Shown here: piece after piece, positions 8,322-16,741 of the stretch
Numbering within the stretch: the first letter of the stretch is position 1
Layout: the number at the start of each line of letters is the position of its first letter
Assembly: GCA_030037645.1 (NCBI GenBank)
Contig: JASHQI010000201.1
Location: forward strand, 1 to 64,000
Origin: Xanthobacteraceae bacterium
GTDB lineage: Bacteria > Pseudomonadota > Alphaproteobacteria > Rhizobiales > Xanthobacteraceae
Direction: 5' to 3'
DNA: 64,000 bases
Notes under the pieces: model-generated
Told to the model about the DNA's origin: nothing
The model's input: the letters and a program-made list of their open reading frames with translations, nothing else
Database searches by the model: none
Translations under genes and position numbers: made by a program

Positions 8322-8567
8322 ATGGTCCCTTTTTTTGTGCAAATCAAATGCCAGCTGGGCAAATCTTATGAAGTCGCCAACAAGCTTGCAGACGCCGAAA
8401 TCGCCTCGGAAATCTATTCGACCGCCGGCGATTTCGATTTGCTTGTGAAATTCTACGTCGACTCGGCGACTGATATCGGTCATTTCATCGCCGAAAAAGT
8501 GCAATCCATCCCGGGGATAGCCGACACTCGCACCATCATCACATTCAAGGCGTTTGGGGCGTCGTAG
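8322..8567 (+). CDS. stand-alone Lrp/AsnC ligand-binding (RAM) domain protein
   Basis: 81 residues from ATG 8322 with TTGGAG upstream. The whole protein is one AsnC_trans_reg/RAM fold: FFVQIKCQLGKSYEVANKL, AEIYSTAGDFDLLVKFYVD, then IPGIADTRTIITFKAFG. The helix-turn-helix of full Lrp proteins is absent. Such stand-alone domains form oligomers that bind amino acids or modulate full-length Lrp proteins. It is divergent from the thiamine operon; any functional link is speculative. Confidence 0.85.
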   Translation: MVPFFVQIKCQLGKSYEVANKLADAEIASEIYSTAGDFDLLVKFYVDSATDIGHFIAEKVQSIPGIADTRTIITFKAFGAS

Positions 8568-8605
8568 TGGCGATAGCGCCGGCGCGCTGACCGCACGACT
8601 TCAAG

Positions 8606-9574
8606 TTAATCTTTCTTTTTCTTCGCGGGCGGTTTCGGACCCTGCCGCGGCGGCAACGAGGCTATATAATTTGCAATCGCGGTGCGGTCGGCCGCCGGAA
8701 GCAGCGACGTGTTGCTAATCACATCGGCCATGAGGCCACCGGAAAAGTCACCCGATGGCGTCATTCCGTCATCGAGGAAGCTCGCGATGTCCTTTTCCGC
8801 CCACGGCCCGTCCTCGGAATGCTGCAGCCCGACCGGCGTGATGTTGGGCACCCAGCTCTTGCCGTCCGGCGTCGGTCCGCCGGCAAAGCGCTCACTTTCG
8901 ATGATCGCGCCGAGTGCATCGCGTGGGCTGTGGCATTCAGCGCAGTGCCCCGGCCCATTGACCAAATAGGCGCCGCGATTCCATTGCGCCGATTTTGCCG
9001 GATCGGGAACGAACCGGCCGCCGCGCAGGAACAGCAGCTTCCAGATGCCGACCATCCGCCGGATGTTGAACGGAAACGACAGGTCTGGCCCGCGAACTCG
9101 GCCCTGCACCGGCGGCAGCGTTTGGAGATACGCAAACAGATCGCGTACGTCGTCGAGTTTCATGTGCCGATAGGAGGTGTAGGGGAACGCCGGATAGAGA
9201 TGACGCCCGCCCCGCGCCGTGCCATCCCATAGCGCCGAGATGAAATCCGCCTCGCTCCAGTTGCCAATGCCGTCATTGGGGTCGGGCGAAATATTGGGCA
9301 CATAGAAAGTGCCGAACGGACACGGCAGCGCCATTCCGCCGCCGAGCCGTGTGCGGTCGACCTTGTCGGGATCCTTGTTGGGCACGGCATGACAGGACGC
9401 ACAGCCGCCGATATTGAACATCGTCTTGCCGTTCGCGAGGTTCGGCGCATACGGGGGCAACGCGGCGGCTGGAACACTTGCCGGGATCGTCAAAATCCAG
9501 AACGCGACGCCTCCGATCAGCGCGATGGCAATCGCAAAAAGGGCGAGGCTTCGCAGCGTGGGCGATTTTGTCAT
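8606..9574 (-). CDS. membrane-anchored diheme cytochrome c
   Basis: 322 residues. An uncleaved or cleaved N-terminal hydrophobic segment (about residues 8-28) precedes two class-I cytochrome c domains with heme motifs CASCH (near residue 58) and CAECH (near residue 212). Each is followed by distal regions rich in PNISPDPNDGIG and PNITPVG with FLDDGMTPSG and YIASLPP; such sequences are typical of the cytochrome subunits of alcohol, aldehyde and gluconate dehydrogenase complexes. No dehydrogenase partner lies next to it. The C-terminal tail is lysine-rich. It probably carries periplasmic electrons to an oxidase. A cytochrome c' gene lies upstream on the same strand. Confidence 0.88.
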   Translation of the reverse strand: MTKSPTLRSLALFAIAIALIGGVAFWILTIPASVPAAALPPYAPNLANGKTMFNIGGCASCHAVPNKDPDKVDRTRLGGGMALPCPFGTFYVPNISPDPNDGIGNWSEADFISALWDGTARGGRHLYPAFPYTSYRHMKLDDVRDLFAYLQTLPPVQGRVRGPDLSFPFNIRRMVGIWKLLFLRGGRFVPDPAKSAQWNRGAYLVNGPGHCAECHSPRDALGAIIESERFAGGPTPDGKSWVPNITPVGLQHSEDGPWAEKDIASFLDDGMTPSGDFSGGLMADVISNTSLLPAADRTAIANYIASLPPRQGPKPPAKKKKD

Positions 9575-9716
9575 TGTTGGCCCTCGGCCGCCTACGACTT
9601 CTGGCTCCCGCTCACCGCGATATCCGCCGGCAGATACGATGCAGTCCGCGCATCACGCCACGGCGTCGAAGGCTCCGCCGCACGCCGATACATAACCGAT
9701 CCACGAGACCAAAGCG

Positions 9717-9749
9717 AAGGGCGGGCCGCCCTCGCCGACGCCCGCCCTT
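9717..9749 (-). terminator. stem-loop downstream of the cytochrome c' gene
   Basis: A perfect 10-bp inverted repeat (AAGGGCGGGC at 9717-9726 with GCCCGCCCTT at 9740-9749, 13-nt loop) begins 20 nt after the stop at 9770. There is no clear U-tract, so intrinsic termination is likely but not certain. Confidence 0.55.
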
Positions 9750-9769
9750 GCGCGATTCACCGACCCCGG

Positions 9770-10237
9770 TCAGCTTTTCTTGTTGCGGTATTCCTTGTGG
9801 CAGGAGCCGCAGTCGTTCTTGCCGATATTGCCGAAAGCCGCTTTGAAGCTGGCAAGGTCAGTCACCGAGGCGGTGGCCGCCTTCGCATCGTTGCCGAACT
9901 TGGCAAATCGGGCCTTGAAGTCGGCCATATTCTCCCAGACCTTGGGGCTGGGACTGAAATCGTCTGCGTCGGGGGAATTGGCTTCAGACTTGGAATTGTC
10001 CGGGAACAGATCCGGCATCTTCGTCGCGGCATTTTCGAATGTCGCGAACATCTTATGTGCGGCGGCCAGATCGAACGGCTTTTCGCCCTTCACCATGGCG
10101 GCGCCGATCTTGGCCTGGTCGCCGTTGGCTTTCATCAGCGCTTTGCGAGCTTTAATCGGGTCTTCCTGGGCCACGGCGGCGCAAACGGCAAACGTAATGG
10201 CCGCGGCGGAAACGACGGCGAACACGGTGCGGATCAT
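9770..10237 (-). CDS. cytochrome c' (class II c-type cytochrome)
   Basis: 155 residues from ATG 10237, with GGGGAGA upstream; longer in-frame starts lack support. A signal peptide (residues 1-23, cleavage after VCAAVAQ-like AVA) precedes a four-helix protein with the single heme motif CGSCHKEYR at the extreme C-terminus, as in cytochromes c' and c-556. Conserved helix segments include ARKALMKANGDQAKIGAAM and AFGNIGKNDCGSCH. These periplasmic heme proteins bind NO or CO or shuttle electrons. Co-directional with the diheme cytochrome downstream but separated by a stem-loop. Confidence 0.92.
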   Translation of the reverse strand: MIRTVFAVVSAAAITFAVCAAVAQEDPIKARKALMKANGDQAKIGAAMVKGEKPFDLAAAHKMFATFENAATKMPDLFPDNSKSEANSPDADDFSPSPKVWENMADFKARFAKFGNDAKAATASVTDLASFKAAFGNIGKNDCGSCHKEYRNKKS

Positions 10238-10465
10238 AATATTGAGTCTCCCCTGTCGGTTAGCGGGAATCAGCCAAGACCCTATCGGCCAACTCGCGGC
10301 TATAGGCCTTGTTGCGGCCCCCAGCCACTCCGCCATAAACACCGGAACCATGTCGCTATTCCGGCGCCCCTATGAATACCGGTAAACGGCGGCCGGTAGA
10401 AGAGCGCACTTCGAGATATTGGAAACATCGGCGTAACAATGTTTCCGGTGAAGGAGTATTGCAGC

Positions 10466-10594
10466 ATGAATTTGCAGCCATATCCGGCTTGGCTGGTTGC
10501 CACCCTGATATCATCGCCGGCGAACGCGCAAGCGAAGCGCGCAGCCACGACTTGCAGCCGACGAACTGAAACAACTCTCTGGAAAACCCCATGA
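10466..10594 (+). CDS. short leader ORF coupled to the ABC transporter gene
   Basis: 42 codons starting at ATG 10466 with a strong Shine-Dalgarno (AAGGAG, 9 nt upstream). The stop TGA (10592-10594) overlaps the ATG of the next gene as ATGA. The peptide starts MNLQPYPAWLVATLISSPAN and then turns basic, so it could resemble a small exported peptide. The transporter gene itself has only a weak GGA-type ribosome site, so translational coupling through this ORF is plausible. The peptide may have no function of its own. The rest of the 10238-10465 gap shows only the likely divergent promoter region. Confidence 0.45.
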   Translation: MNLQPYPAWLVATLISSPANAQAKRAATTCSRRTETTLWKTP

Positions 10595-12717
10595 AAAAGT
10601 TGAGCATCGCTGTCGCGTTATTCGGTCTTCTCGCGCTGTCGCAGTTTGCGATCAAAATGGACGTTTCGCGCGCGCTCCTCGGCGGCGTCGCTCTGCTTTG
10701 TGCGTTTACGACTTCCCGATCGGTCACGATATCGAGTTTTCTCAAGATATTCGTCGGCATCTTCTCGACCGAGACGATCGTGTTCGGCCTTGCCGTGCTG
10801 GCCGGCCGGGTCGGGCTTTGGCCCACGGACTATGCCGAATACCTGCCGCCGGACTCGCTGCCGCTGACGGTCGCGATCTTCTCGGTCCTCGTCTATGTGG
10901 TGGCGCAGTTTGGCACGGTCGGTCAGATCATGCGGATAGCGGATCGTTATTTCAACGCCAGTGAAACCGGCCGGGCGCGCATCTGGCCATTCCGGCCCTT
11001 TACCGCCCTGGAACGACGCATTGCGGTGGCCATGATCGTGTTCCTCGTCGTCATCAATCAGGCTGAAGTCGGCATCGTCGTGCGGCTCAACTTCTTCAAC
11101 CGTGACTGGTTCAATGCCATTCAAAACCGGGATGCGTATACATTTTGGCAACAGCTCCTGCTCGTGTTCACGCCGTACGCCTTCGTTTACGTGGCCATGA
11201 CGGTCGTTGAATTCTTCGTGCAATCGATGCTGGTGATCCGCTGGCGGCAGTGGCTCACCAATCACTTCGTGTCGCGCTGGCTGGCCAACCACAACCACTA
11301 CCGGATCAGCCTTGTCGCCGGCCAGACGGACAATCCCGATCAGCGAATTTCCGAAGACATCTTCCGTTTCATCAATGGCGGATCCGACGGGTCGAACACC
11401 GCGTACGGACTCTACGATTTTTCCATTCTGTTGATCTCGACGATCACGTCGCTCGTCTCGTTTTCCATCGTGCTTTGGGACCTATCGAGATCGTTCACCG
11501 TGCCGGGCACCAATCTGGTGCTGCCCGGCTTTCTGTTCTGGGTTGCCCTGCTCTACGCGGCGGCAGGGACACTGATTACCCATATGATCGGGCGCCCGCT
11601 GATCGGCCTTTACTTTCAGCGTCAGCACAGGGAGGCAGACTTCCGATTCTCGCTCGCTCGGCTTCGTGAATACACCGAGCAGGTCGCGCTGCTCGGCGGC
11701 GAAGACGCCGAGAAAAAAATGGTCGGACAACGATTCTCGGCACTCATCGCCAATTACCTGGCCGTCGTGTTCCGGCGGATGAAAGTCACCGCTTTCACGC
11801 AGACTTTCGGCCAGCTCTCGCCGATCATTCCATTCATCTTCACGGCGCCGTTTTATTTCGCCCGCAAAATCGAGCTCGGCGTGATGACGCAAACGGCCGG
11901 CGCTTTCTCGCAGGTATCCGGCGCGCTGACCTTCTTCGTCAACTATTACACCTACCTTGCCGGCTTCAAATCGGTGGTCGATCGTCTGAACTCATTCGAC
12001 GTGGCAATCGAAGAGGCGCAGGCGCTCGTCGAGGCTGGCCCGGCGCGTACCGGGGTCGCCAGCGGCGTCAATAGAATCGACCTCGAGGACATCGATCTTT
12101 TCCTGCCGGATGGAAAGCGCATCGTTGAAACCAAGCACCTGGCCCTCACGCCGGACAAACGCGTGGCGCTATCGGGCGCTTCGGGCTCAGGCAAGTCGAC
12201 ACTCTTCCGCGCCATTGCGGGGATTTGGCCCTATGGCAAAGGACGCATCCAAAGACCCGAGGGCATTCGAGTCATGGTGGTCCCGCCGAAGCCTTACATC
12301 CCTATCGATACGCTTCGCGCCGCGGTCACCTATCCGGCGGTCGCGGGCGCTTATTCGGACGACGATATCCGATCCGCACTCGTCGATGCTCGCCTCGCTC
12401 ACCTCGTCGATCAGCTTGACCGCGAGGAAGTATGGTCGCAACGCCTGTCGAGCGGCGAGCAGCAACGTCTGGCGATAGCCCGCGCGTTGTTGCTGCGACC
12501 CGATTGGCTGTTTCTCGACGAGTCGACGTCTGCCGTCGAGGAGAAGCTGGAGGCGGAACTCTACGCCATGCTGGCGCAGCGACTGCCGCAGACGACGATC
12601 GTGTCGATCGGCCATCGCTCGTCAGTGGTCGGCCTCCACCAGCGCCATCTGGAAATGAGTCCGCAAGGCGATCACTTCACGCTGCGCGACGCGGCCACGG
12701 CTGCCGCGGCTGAATGA
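10591..12717 (+). CDS. SbmA/BacA-type ABC transporter with fused ATPase (BclA/Rv1819c/YddA-like)
   Basis: 708 residues. Several N-terminal membrane helices (residues 5-110) precede the ABC_membrane_2/SbmA-BacA core (about 130-460) with the diagnostic LNFFNRDWFNAIQNRDAYTF and the helix VIRWRQWLTNHFVSRW. The nucleotide-binding domain follows: Walker A GASGSGKST (529-537), signature LSSGEQQ (619-625), Walker B WLFLDE (639-644) and H-loop His675. Relatives import B12 and antimicrobial peptides (Rv1819c) or protect bradyrhizobia against plant NCR peptides (BclA). The extra N-terminal membrane section of about 110 residues is beyond the minimal family core. Likely an inner-membrane peptide or hydrophilic-compound importer. 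Confidence 0.88.
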   Translation: MKKLSIAVALFGLLALSQFAIKMDVSRALLGGVALLCAFTTSRSVTISSFLKIFVGIFSTETIVFGLAVLAGRVGLWPTDYAEYLPPDSLPLTVAIFSVLVYVVAQFGTVGQIMRIADRYFNASETGRARIWPFRPFTALERRIAVAMIVFLVVINQAEVGIVVRLNFFNRDWFNAIQNRDAYTFWQQLLLVFTPYAFVYVAMTVVEFFVQSMLVIRWRQWLTNHFVSRWLANHNHYRISLVAGQTDNPDQRISEDIFRFINGGSDGSNTAYGLYDFSILLISTITSLVSFSIVLWDLSRSFTVPGTNLVLPGFLFWVALLYAAAGTLITHMIGRPLIGLYFQRQHREADFRFSLARLREYTEQVALLGGEDAEKKMVGQRFSALIANYLAVVFRRMKVTAFTQTFGQLSPIIPFIFTAPFYFARKIELGVMTQTAGAFSQVSGALTFFVNYYTYLAGFKSVVDRLNSFDVAIEEAQALVEAGPARTGVASGVNRIDLEDIDLFLPDGKRIVETKHLALTPDKRVALSGASGSGKSTLFRAIAGIWPYGKGRIQRPEGIRVMVVPPKPYIPIDTLRAAVTYPAVAGAYSDDDIRSALVDARLAHLVDQLDREEVWSQRLSSGEQQRLAIARALLLRPDWLFLDESTSAVEEKLEAELYAMLAQRLPQTTIVSIGHRSSVVGLHQRHLEMSPQGDHFTLRDAATAAAAE

Positions 12718-12793
12718 CCGGCACGGAGCAGCATGTCGAACCACGACAACTGAGCGATGGGATCGGCAAAGTGGGGGGCCATCGCCGAACCAG

Positions 12794-14287
12794 TCAATTA
12801 TTGGAAAAGCTGAAGGCATAGACGCGGTCGTCGGCGCCGACATAGAAGCGATCCTGCGTTGCGATCAACGTCTGGAAGTGACGAAGACCGCTCATCGCTT
12901 CGCTTCTGAAAATTTCCTCACCGCTGTCGCCGCGAAACCCATGAAGCCGATTATCGCCTTCCGCGCCGAGGATCCACACGATTGGATTTGAATGCCCATC
13001 GGTCGTCGTGACCATCGCCGAGCCGGCGCCGCGCAAAGCCCCGCACCAAGCCGTAGTCATGGTCGGCGGCGAGCCGGCCGCGATCTTCAAGACCGTGAGA
13101 CCGTTGCCGCGACTCGCGGTCGGGCAATGCGTTCCCGGCCCTTGAAAGGCGACGAAGACGCCGTTGTCAGCGGGATAGATGGCCGGCGACGTGCGGATCG
13201 GTATCTGCGAAACGGTGTCGGCCGCCAGTTCGCCGCCGATGCCGCCAAGGTTATTTCTGTCGAGAAGATACGCTTTGCGGTCCTTGCCGAGCGCCAGCAT
13301 CAGGGCTTGGCTGCCGCCCGCGCCAGCCGTATCCAACGGTACGGGGTTTGTGCCGCCGAGGTCCTCATCGTTCTGATCGAGCACCCGCCAATCCCGCGGC
13401 GCAAAAAAATCTGCCTTGTCGTTACTTCGGCGCAGATCGGGCGAGACGCGAAAGACAGCTTCGCCGTCGCTCCAATTGCGTGCGCCGAAGGTATTGCCGG
13501 TCGCAAAATATAGTCGGCCATCGACGACGCTCATGCCGCCCGGCGCCCAGATGCCGCCACCGCGCGCACGCGACTCCCAGCTTACGATTGCGCCAGGATC
13601 ATCGAGCGACACGCCCACGACAAAGCCGTGATAATCGCCGCAATCGCCGAAATGCCCACTAAAAGTCACATAGAGCCTGCGGTCGAGAATCGTCAGCGCG
13701 CTCCGCTCGTTCTGAACACGCGGATCAAAGTCTTGGCCTTTCGTCCGCAACGCTTCGGCGATGTCGATGGGCCAACCTTTCAGGATGGAACCATCCTTCA
13801 ACGATAGGCCGAAGACACGATGGCGGGGTCCGCTCGACCCCCGGATAGCGGCATCGAAGTAGATGGCTTGTGTGGATGGGTCGATGACCGGCGTACCTGT
13901 GATGCCGAGTGGATTAATGTTGCCGCACGGCAGGGACGAGCGCGAAACAGGATTGCCGACGGATCGCCGCCAAATTTCCTTGCCGGTACGTGCATCAAAG
14001 GCTTGCACGACATCGCTTTCGGTCGCCACCACCAGCATCGCGGTGTCGGAGCCGGGAGCCCGCCAATAAAGAGGTTGGGCATAGAGGTGTCCGGCAACGT
14101 GGGCCTCGAATGTCCGATCAAGATGGACGGAGCGTGCTCGACCCCAGTCCAGCGACGGCACGACGTAATTGCCGCTGCGGTCGGCGTCGCCGTGGTATGT
14201 GACGATCGAGCGGTCTTGCGCCGCGACTGGATGCGATGAAATTGCGCCGGCAAGCGCGACCGTCATCAATACAATGTTGGTCTTCAT
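12794..14287 (-). CDS. exported PQQ-like beta-propeller repeat protein
   Basis: 497 residues from ATG 14287. A signal peptide (residues 1-23, cleavage near PVAAQ) precedes repeats of the PQQ/quinoprotein beta-propeller type, for example VVATESDVVQAFDARTGKEIWRR, GTPVIDPSTQAIYFDAA, VVDGRLYFATGNTFG and FYVGADDRVYAFSF. No PQQ-ligand or metal set typical of alcohol dehydrogenases was recognised. It is probably a periplasmic scaffold or binding propeller rather than a proven dehydrogenase. Convergent with the ABC transporter. Confidence 0.8.
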   Translation of the reverse strand: MKTNIVLMTVALAGAISSHPVAAQDRSIVTYHGDADRSGNYVVPSLDWGRARSVHLDRTFEAHVAGHLYAQPLYWRAPGSDTAMLVVATESDVVQAFDARTGKEIWRRSVGNPVSRSSLPCGNINPLGITGTPVIDPSTQAIYFDAAIRGSSGPRHRVFGLSLKDGSILKGWPIDIAEALRTKGQDFDPRVQNERSALTILDRRLYVTFSGHFGDCGDYHGFVVGVSLDDPGAIVSWESRARGGGIWAPGGMSVVDGRLYFATGNTFGARNWSDGEAVFRVSPDLRRSNDKADFFAPRDWRVLDQNDEDLGGTNPVPLDTAGAGGSQALMLALGKDRKAYLLDRNNLGGIGGELAADTVSQIPIRTSPAIYPADNGVFVAFQGPGTHCPTASRGNGLTVLKIAAGSPPTMTTAWCGALRGAGSAMVTTTDGHSNPIVWILGAEGDNRLHGFRGDSGEEIFRSEAMSGLRHFQTLIATQDRFYVGADDRVYAFSFSNN

Positions 14288-14395
14288 AGGAAATCTCGCG
14301 CCATAGATGATCTTTCCACTCAACGAGCCGGTTTCGTCGCGGTTCCGCAAAGGGCCGCGTTCGCACGGGCGAAGTATTGACCGTACCGCCGAGGA

Positions 14396-14764
14396 CTAGA
14401 CGCGCAACAGCGCGGCGATCGCTGCTGCGGCAAGCGCGAGCCATGCCGCGATGAGAATCGTGCCGCCGGACGGTGCGGCCATCGCAAACAGGCGATGCCC
14501 AGTGAAAGCGCGTAAAGCAATATCGCCGGAAAAAAGCAAAGCGCCCACCACCCACGCCGCAAGCACAATAAGGGCGAACGGCCGCCACAGCACGCCTTGC
14601 TGTAGCAAAGCGGCACCGCCGAGCACCGCCGCAGCGTGGAACAACAGCATGTAAGCTGCACCGTCAAGCCCGGCCCCCGGTGTCATGTGCGCGCCCGCAG
14701 CGGCGAGCACGATCCCGCTTGCTCCCATCAGCCCGGCCAGCACGATCAGGATCGTCACCGTCAC
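14396..14764 (-). CDS. DUF423 integral membrane protein
   Basis: 122 residues, almost entirely hydrophobic, with four predicted membrane helices. The family pattern is clear: the first helix is followed by AAGAHMTPG, then AYMLLFHAAAVLGGAAL, and GALLFSGDIALRAFTGHRLFAMAAPSGG with the conserved LFSGDI and P-GG elements of DUF423 (YwdK-type). The function of the family is unknown. Upstream of the beta-propeller gene on the same strand. Confidence 0.9.
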   Translation of the reverse strand: MTVTILIVLAGLMGASGIVLAAAGAHMTPGAGLDGAAYMLLFHAAAVLGGAALLQQGVLWRPFALIVLAAWVVGALLFSGDIALRAFTGHRLFAMAAPSGGTILIAAWLALAAAAIAALLRV

Positions 14765-14972
14765 AGATTGTGGTCCTTCTCCTCGCAGAATGAGGTGGTG
14801 AGCCGGATATCCATATCACGAGAGGCACGGAATTGGGGCCGTGGCCCTCGCAAAAACCTTAGAGCGACATGCGCAGGAAGGGTGCTGGTGGGCATGGCCC
14901 TTCCCTCGCCCGACCCGCCTGCCCATATAGTCGCATGGCCGCCAAGCTCGGCGGCCTAGCCCCAGATCACCC

Positions 14973-16043
14973 ATGAAGATCATTCCTTTGCACGATGCCG
15001 CCTTCGGCGGCGACGGCGCTGCCGCATCCGGCCGCGCCGCAGCTTCAACCGAGGACCAAGCCCTCCTCGACGCCTATTCGCGTGCCGTCATTGACGTGGT
15101 CGACCGCGTCGGCCCGGCGGTGGTCGGGCTGACAGTCCGTGCCGGGCAGTCCCGGGCCGGTACGGGCTCAGGCGTCGTGGTGGCTCCGGATGGGCTTATC
15201 CTCACCAACAGCCACGTCGCAGGCGTCGGTGGCATTCCAGGCTCAACCTCGCGCATCGTGGTGACGACCGCTGACGGCCAGCACCTTACCGCGCGGCTGG
15301 TCGGCGACGATCCCGACACCGATCTCGCGTTGATCCGCATCGTTGAGCCGGTGACGCTACCGGCAGCACCGCTCGGCGATTCCAAGCGGCTCAAGCGTGG
15401 CCAGCTCGTGATCGCCATCGGCAATCCGCTCGGTTTCGAATCGACGGTGACGACGGGCGTCGTCTCGGCGCTCGGTCGCTCGCTACGGTCGCGCACCGGC
15501 CGGCTGATCGACGACGTGATCCAGACCGACGCCGCGCTCAACCCCGGCAATTCCGGCGGCCCGCTGGTGTCCTCTCACGGCGAAGTTGTCGGCGTGAACA
15601 CGGCCGTGATCATGGGAGCACAGGGCATTTGCTTCGCCGTTGCCGCGAACACCGCAAGTTTCGTGCTCGGCGAACTGGTGCGACACGGCCGCGTACGGCG
15701 CGCCTTCATCGGCATCGCCGCACAGCAGACCGCGATCCCACGCCGATTGCGCCACGCCGCCGGCATCATCCAGGAGTGCGCGGTGATGATCGGCACGATC
15801 GAGCCGGATAGCGCCGCCGCCCGCGCCAGACTGAAAGTCGGTGACATTCTGCTCGCTCTCGACGGAATGACGATCGCCGGCGCTGACGATCTGGTGCGTG
15901 CGCTCACCGGCGACAAGATCGGCCGTGCCGCCGCGCTTGACGTGTTGCGCGGCACCGAGCGGCTCACTATTTCGTTGCTTCCGGAAGAGCGAAAGCGCGC
16001 CAAAGGCAGCCCGCTCGCGGCGAGCATGGAGAATAAACGATGA
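14973..16043 (+). CDS. HtrA/Deg-type serine protease (S1C) with PDZ domain, apparently leaderless
   Basis: 356 residues. The trypsin-like domain has all three catalytic residues in context: LTNSHVAG (His), DTDLALIRI (Asp) and NPGNSGGPL (Ser). A single C-terminal PDZ domain follows (IEPDSAAARARLKVGDILLALDG). The N-terminus (MKIIPLHDAAFGGDGAAAS) has no hydrophobic signal, unlike periplasmic DegP/DegQ/DegS, so a cytosolic location or missed upstream start should be considered; no in-frame upstream start with a leader was seen. Its last codons overlap the next gene as ATGA, so the two are translationally coupled. Confidence 0.9.
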   Translation: MKIIPLHDAAFGGDGAAASGRAAASTEDQALLDAYSRAVIDVVDRVGPAVVGLTVRAGQSRAGTGSGVVVAPDGLILTNSHVAGVGGIPGSTSRIVVTTADGQHLTARLVGDDPDTDLALIRIVEPVTLPAAPLGDSKRLKRGQLVIAIGNPLGFESTVTTGVVSALGRSLRSRTGRLIDDVIQTDAALNPGNSGGPLVSSHGEVVGVNTAVIMGAQGICFAVAANTASFVLGELVRHGRVRRAFIGIAAQQTAIPRRLRHAAGIIQECAVMIGTIEPDSAAARARLKVGDILLALDGMTIAGADDLVRALTGDKIGRAAALDVLRGTERLTISLLPEERKRAKGSPLAASMENKR

Positions 16044-16741
16044 CAACCGCCTCATTCTTCAAGCGGCTGCACAGCTCGCTCGTGAAATCGGCCGGCACCG
16101 TCGTTTTTGGAATGGAAGACGGGACTGTCTCGATTTTCGGACTGATCTTTGGCGTGGCCGCCACAACGACCAGCACCAAGGCCGTGCTCATCGCCGGCGC
16201 CTCCGGGGCCGTGGCAGCGGCCGTTTCCATGATGGCCGGTGCCTATCTCGACGTCGAGACGACCCGGGATGAAATCAATTCGAACCGAGAGCTCGTCCAG
16301 GCCGAGTCGACGGGTAGCGCGAGTTCAATCGCCACACGCCTTTCCAGCCGCCTGAGCAAGGCCGGGCTGTCAGTGCAACAGTCCAACGCGCTTGCCAGCG
16401 CGGTGCAGCATGACCGGGAGGCTCTCAGCGGCCTGCTGCTTGCGCTGCAAGGCGCGCTGGAGGCGCCGCTGAACCCCTGGGAGCAGGCGTTATGGATGTT
16501 GCTTGCAGACTTTCTCGCGGCATCTGTGCCAATCCTGCCATTTGTCTTCCTGACAATCGCCCGGGCCAGGATCGTTTCCGGGGCGATGACGATCGCGTTG
16601 CTGATAGGACTCGGCATCGGACGAGCGATCATCGCGAAACGAGACCCCATACGCACTGTGATGGAGACTGTTTCGATCGGCATCGCCGCCGCGCTTGCCG
16701 GCGTCGTGATCAGTGTGATGATCAATCAATGGTTCTACTGA
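16040..16741 (+). CDS. VIT1/CCC1 family membrane transporter
   Basis: 233 residues overlapping the protease gene by 4 nt. The N-terminal VIT signature GMEDGTVSIFGLIFGVAATT is followed by a second helix AGASGAVAAAVSMMAGAYLDVET (family GxxxAxSMAxGeY-like), a cytosolic helical hairpin (about residues 70-140) and three further helices. VIT/CCC1 proteins export or sequester Fe(II)/Mn(II). The hairpin here is shorter and less acidic than the metal-collecting helices of plant VIT1. The coupled HtrA-like protease suggests a metal or membrane stress unit, an inference from arrangement only. Confidence 0.85.
   Translation: MTTASFFKRLHSSLVKSAGTVVFGMEDGTVSIFGLIFGVAATTTSTKAVLIAGASGAVAAAVSMMAGAYLDVETTRDEINSNRELVQAESTGSASSIATRLSSRLSKAGLSVQQSNALASAVQHDREALSGLLLALQGALEAPLNPWEQALWMLLADFLAASVPILPFVFLTIARARIVSGAMTIALLIGLGIGRAIIAKRDPIRTVMETVSIGIAAALAGVVISVMINQWFY

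Noticed and set aside
9575-9716. Gene between the two cytochrome genes
   Set aside because: Frames are short, with no ribosome site or protein-like composition; only a terminator-like stem-loop is supported nearby.
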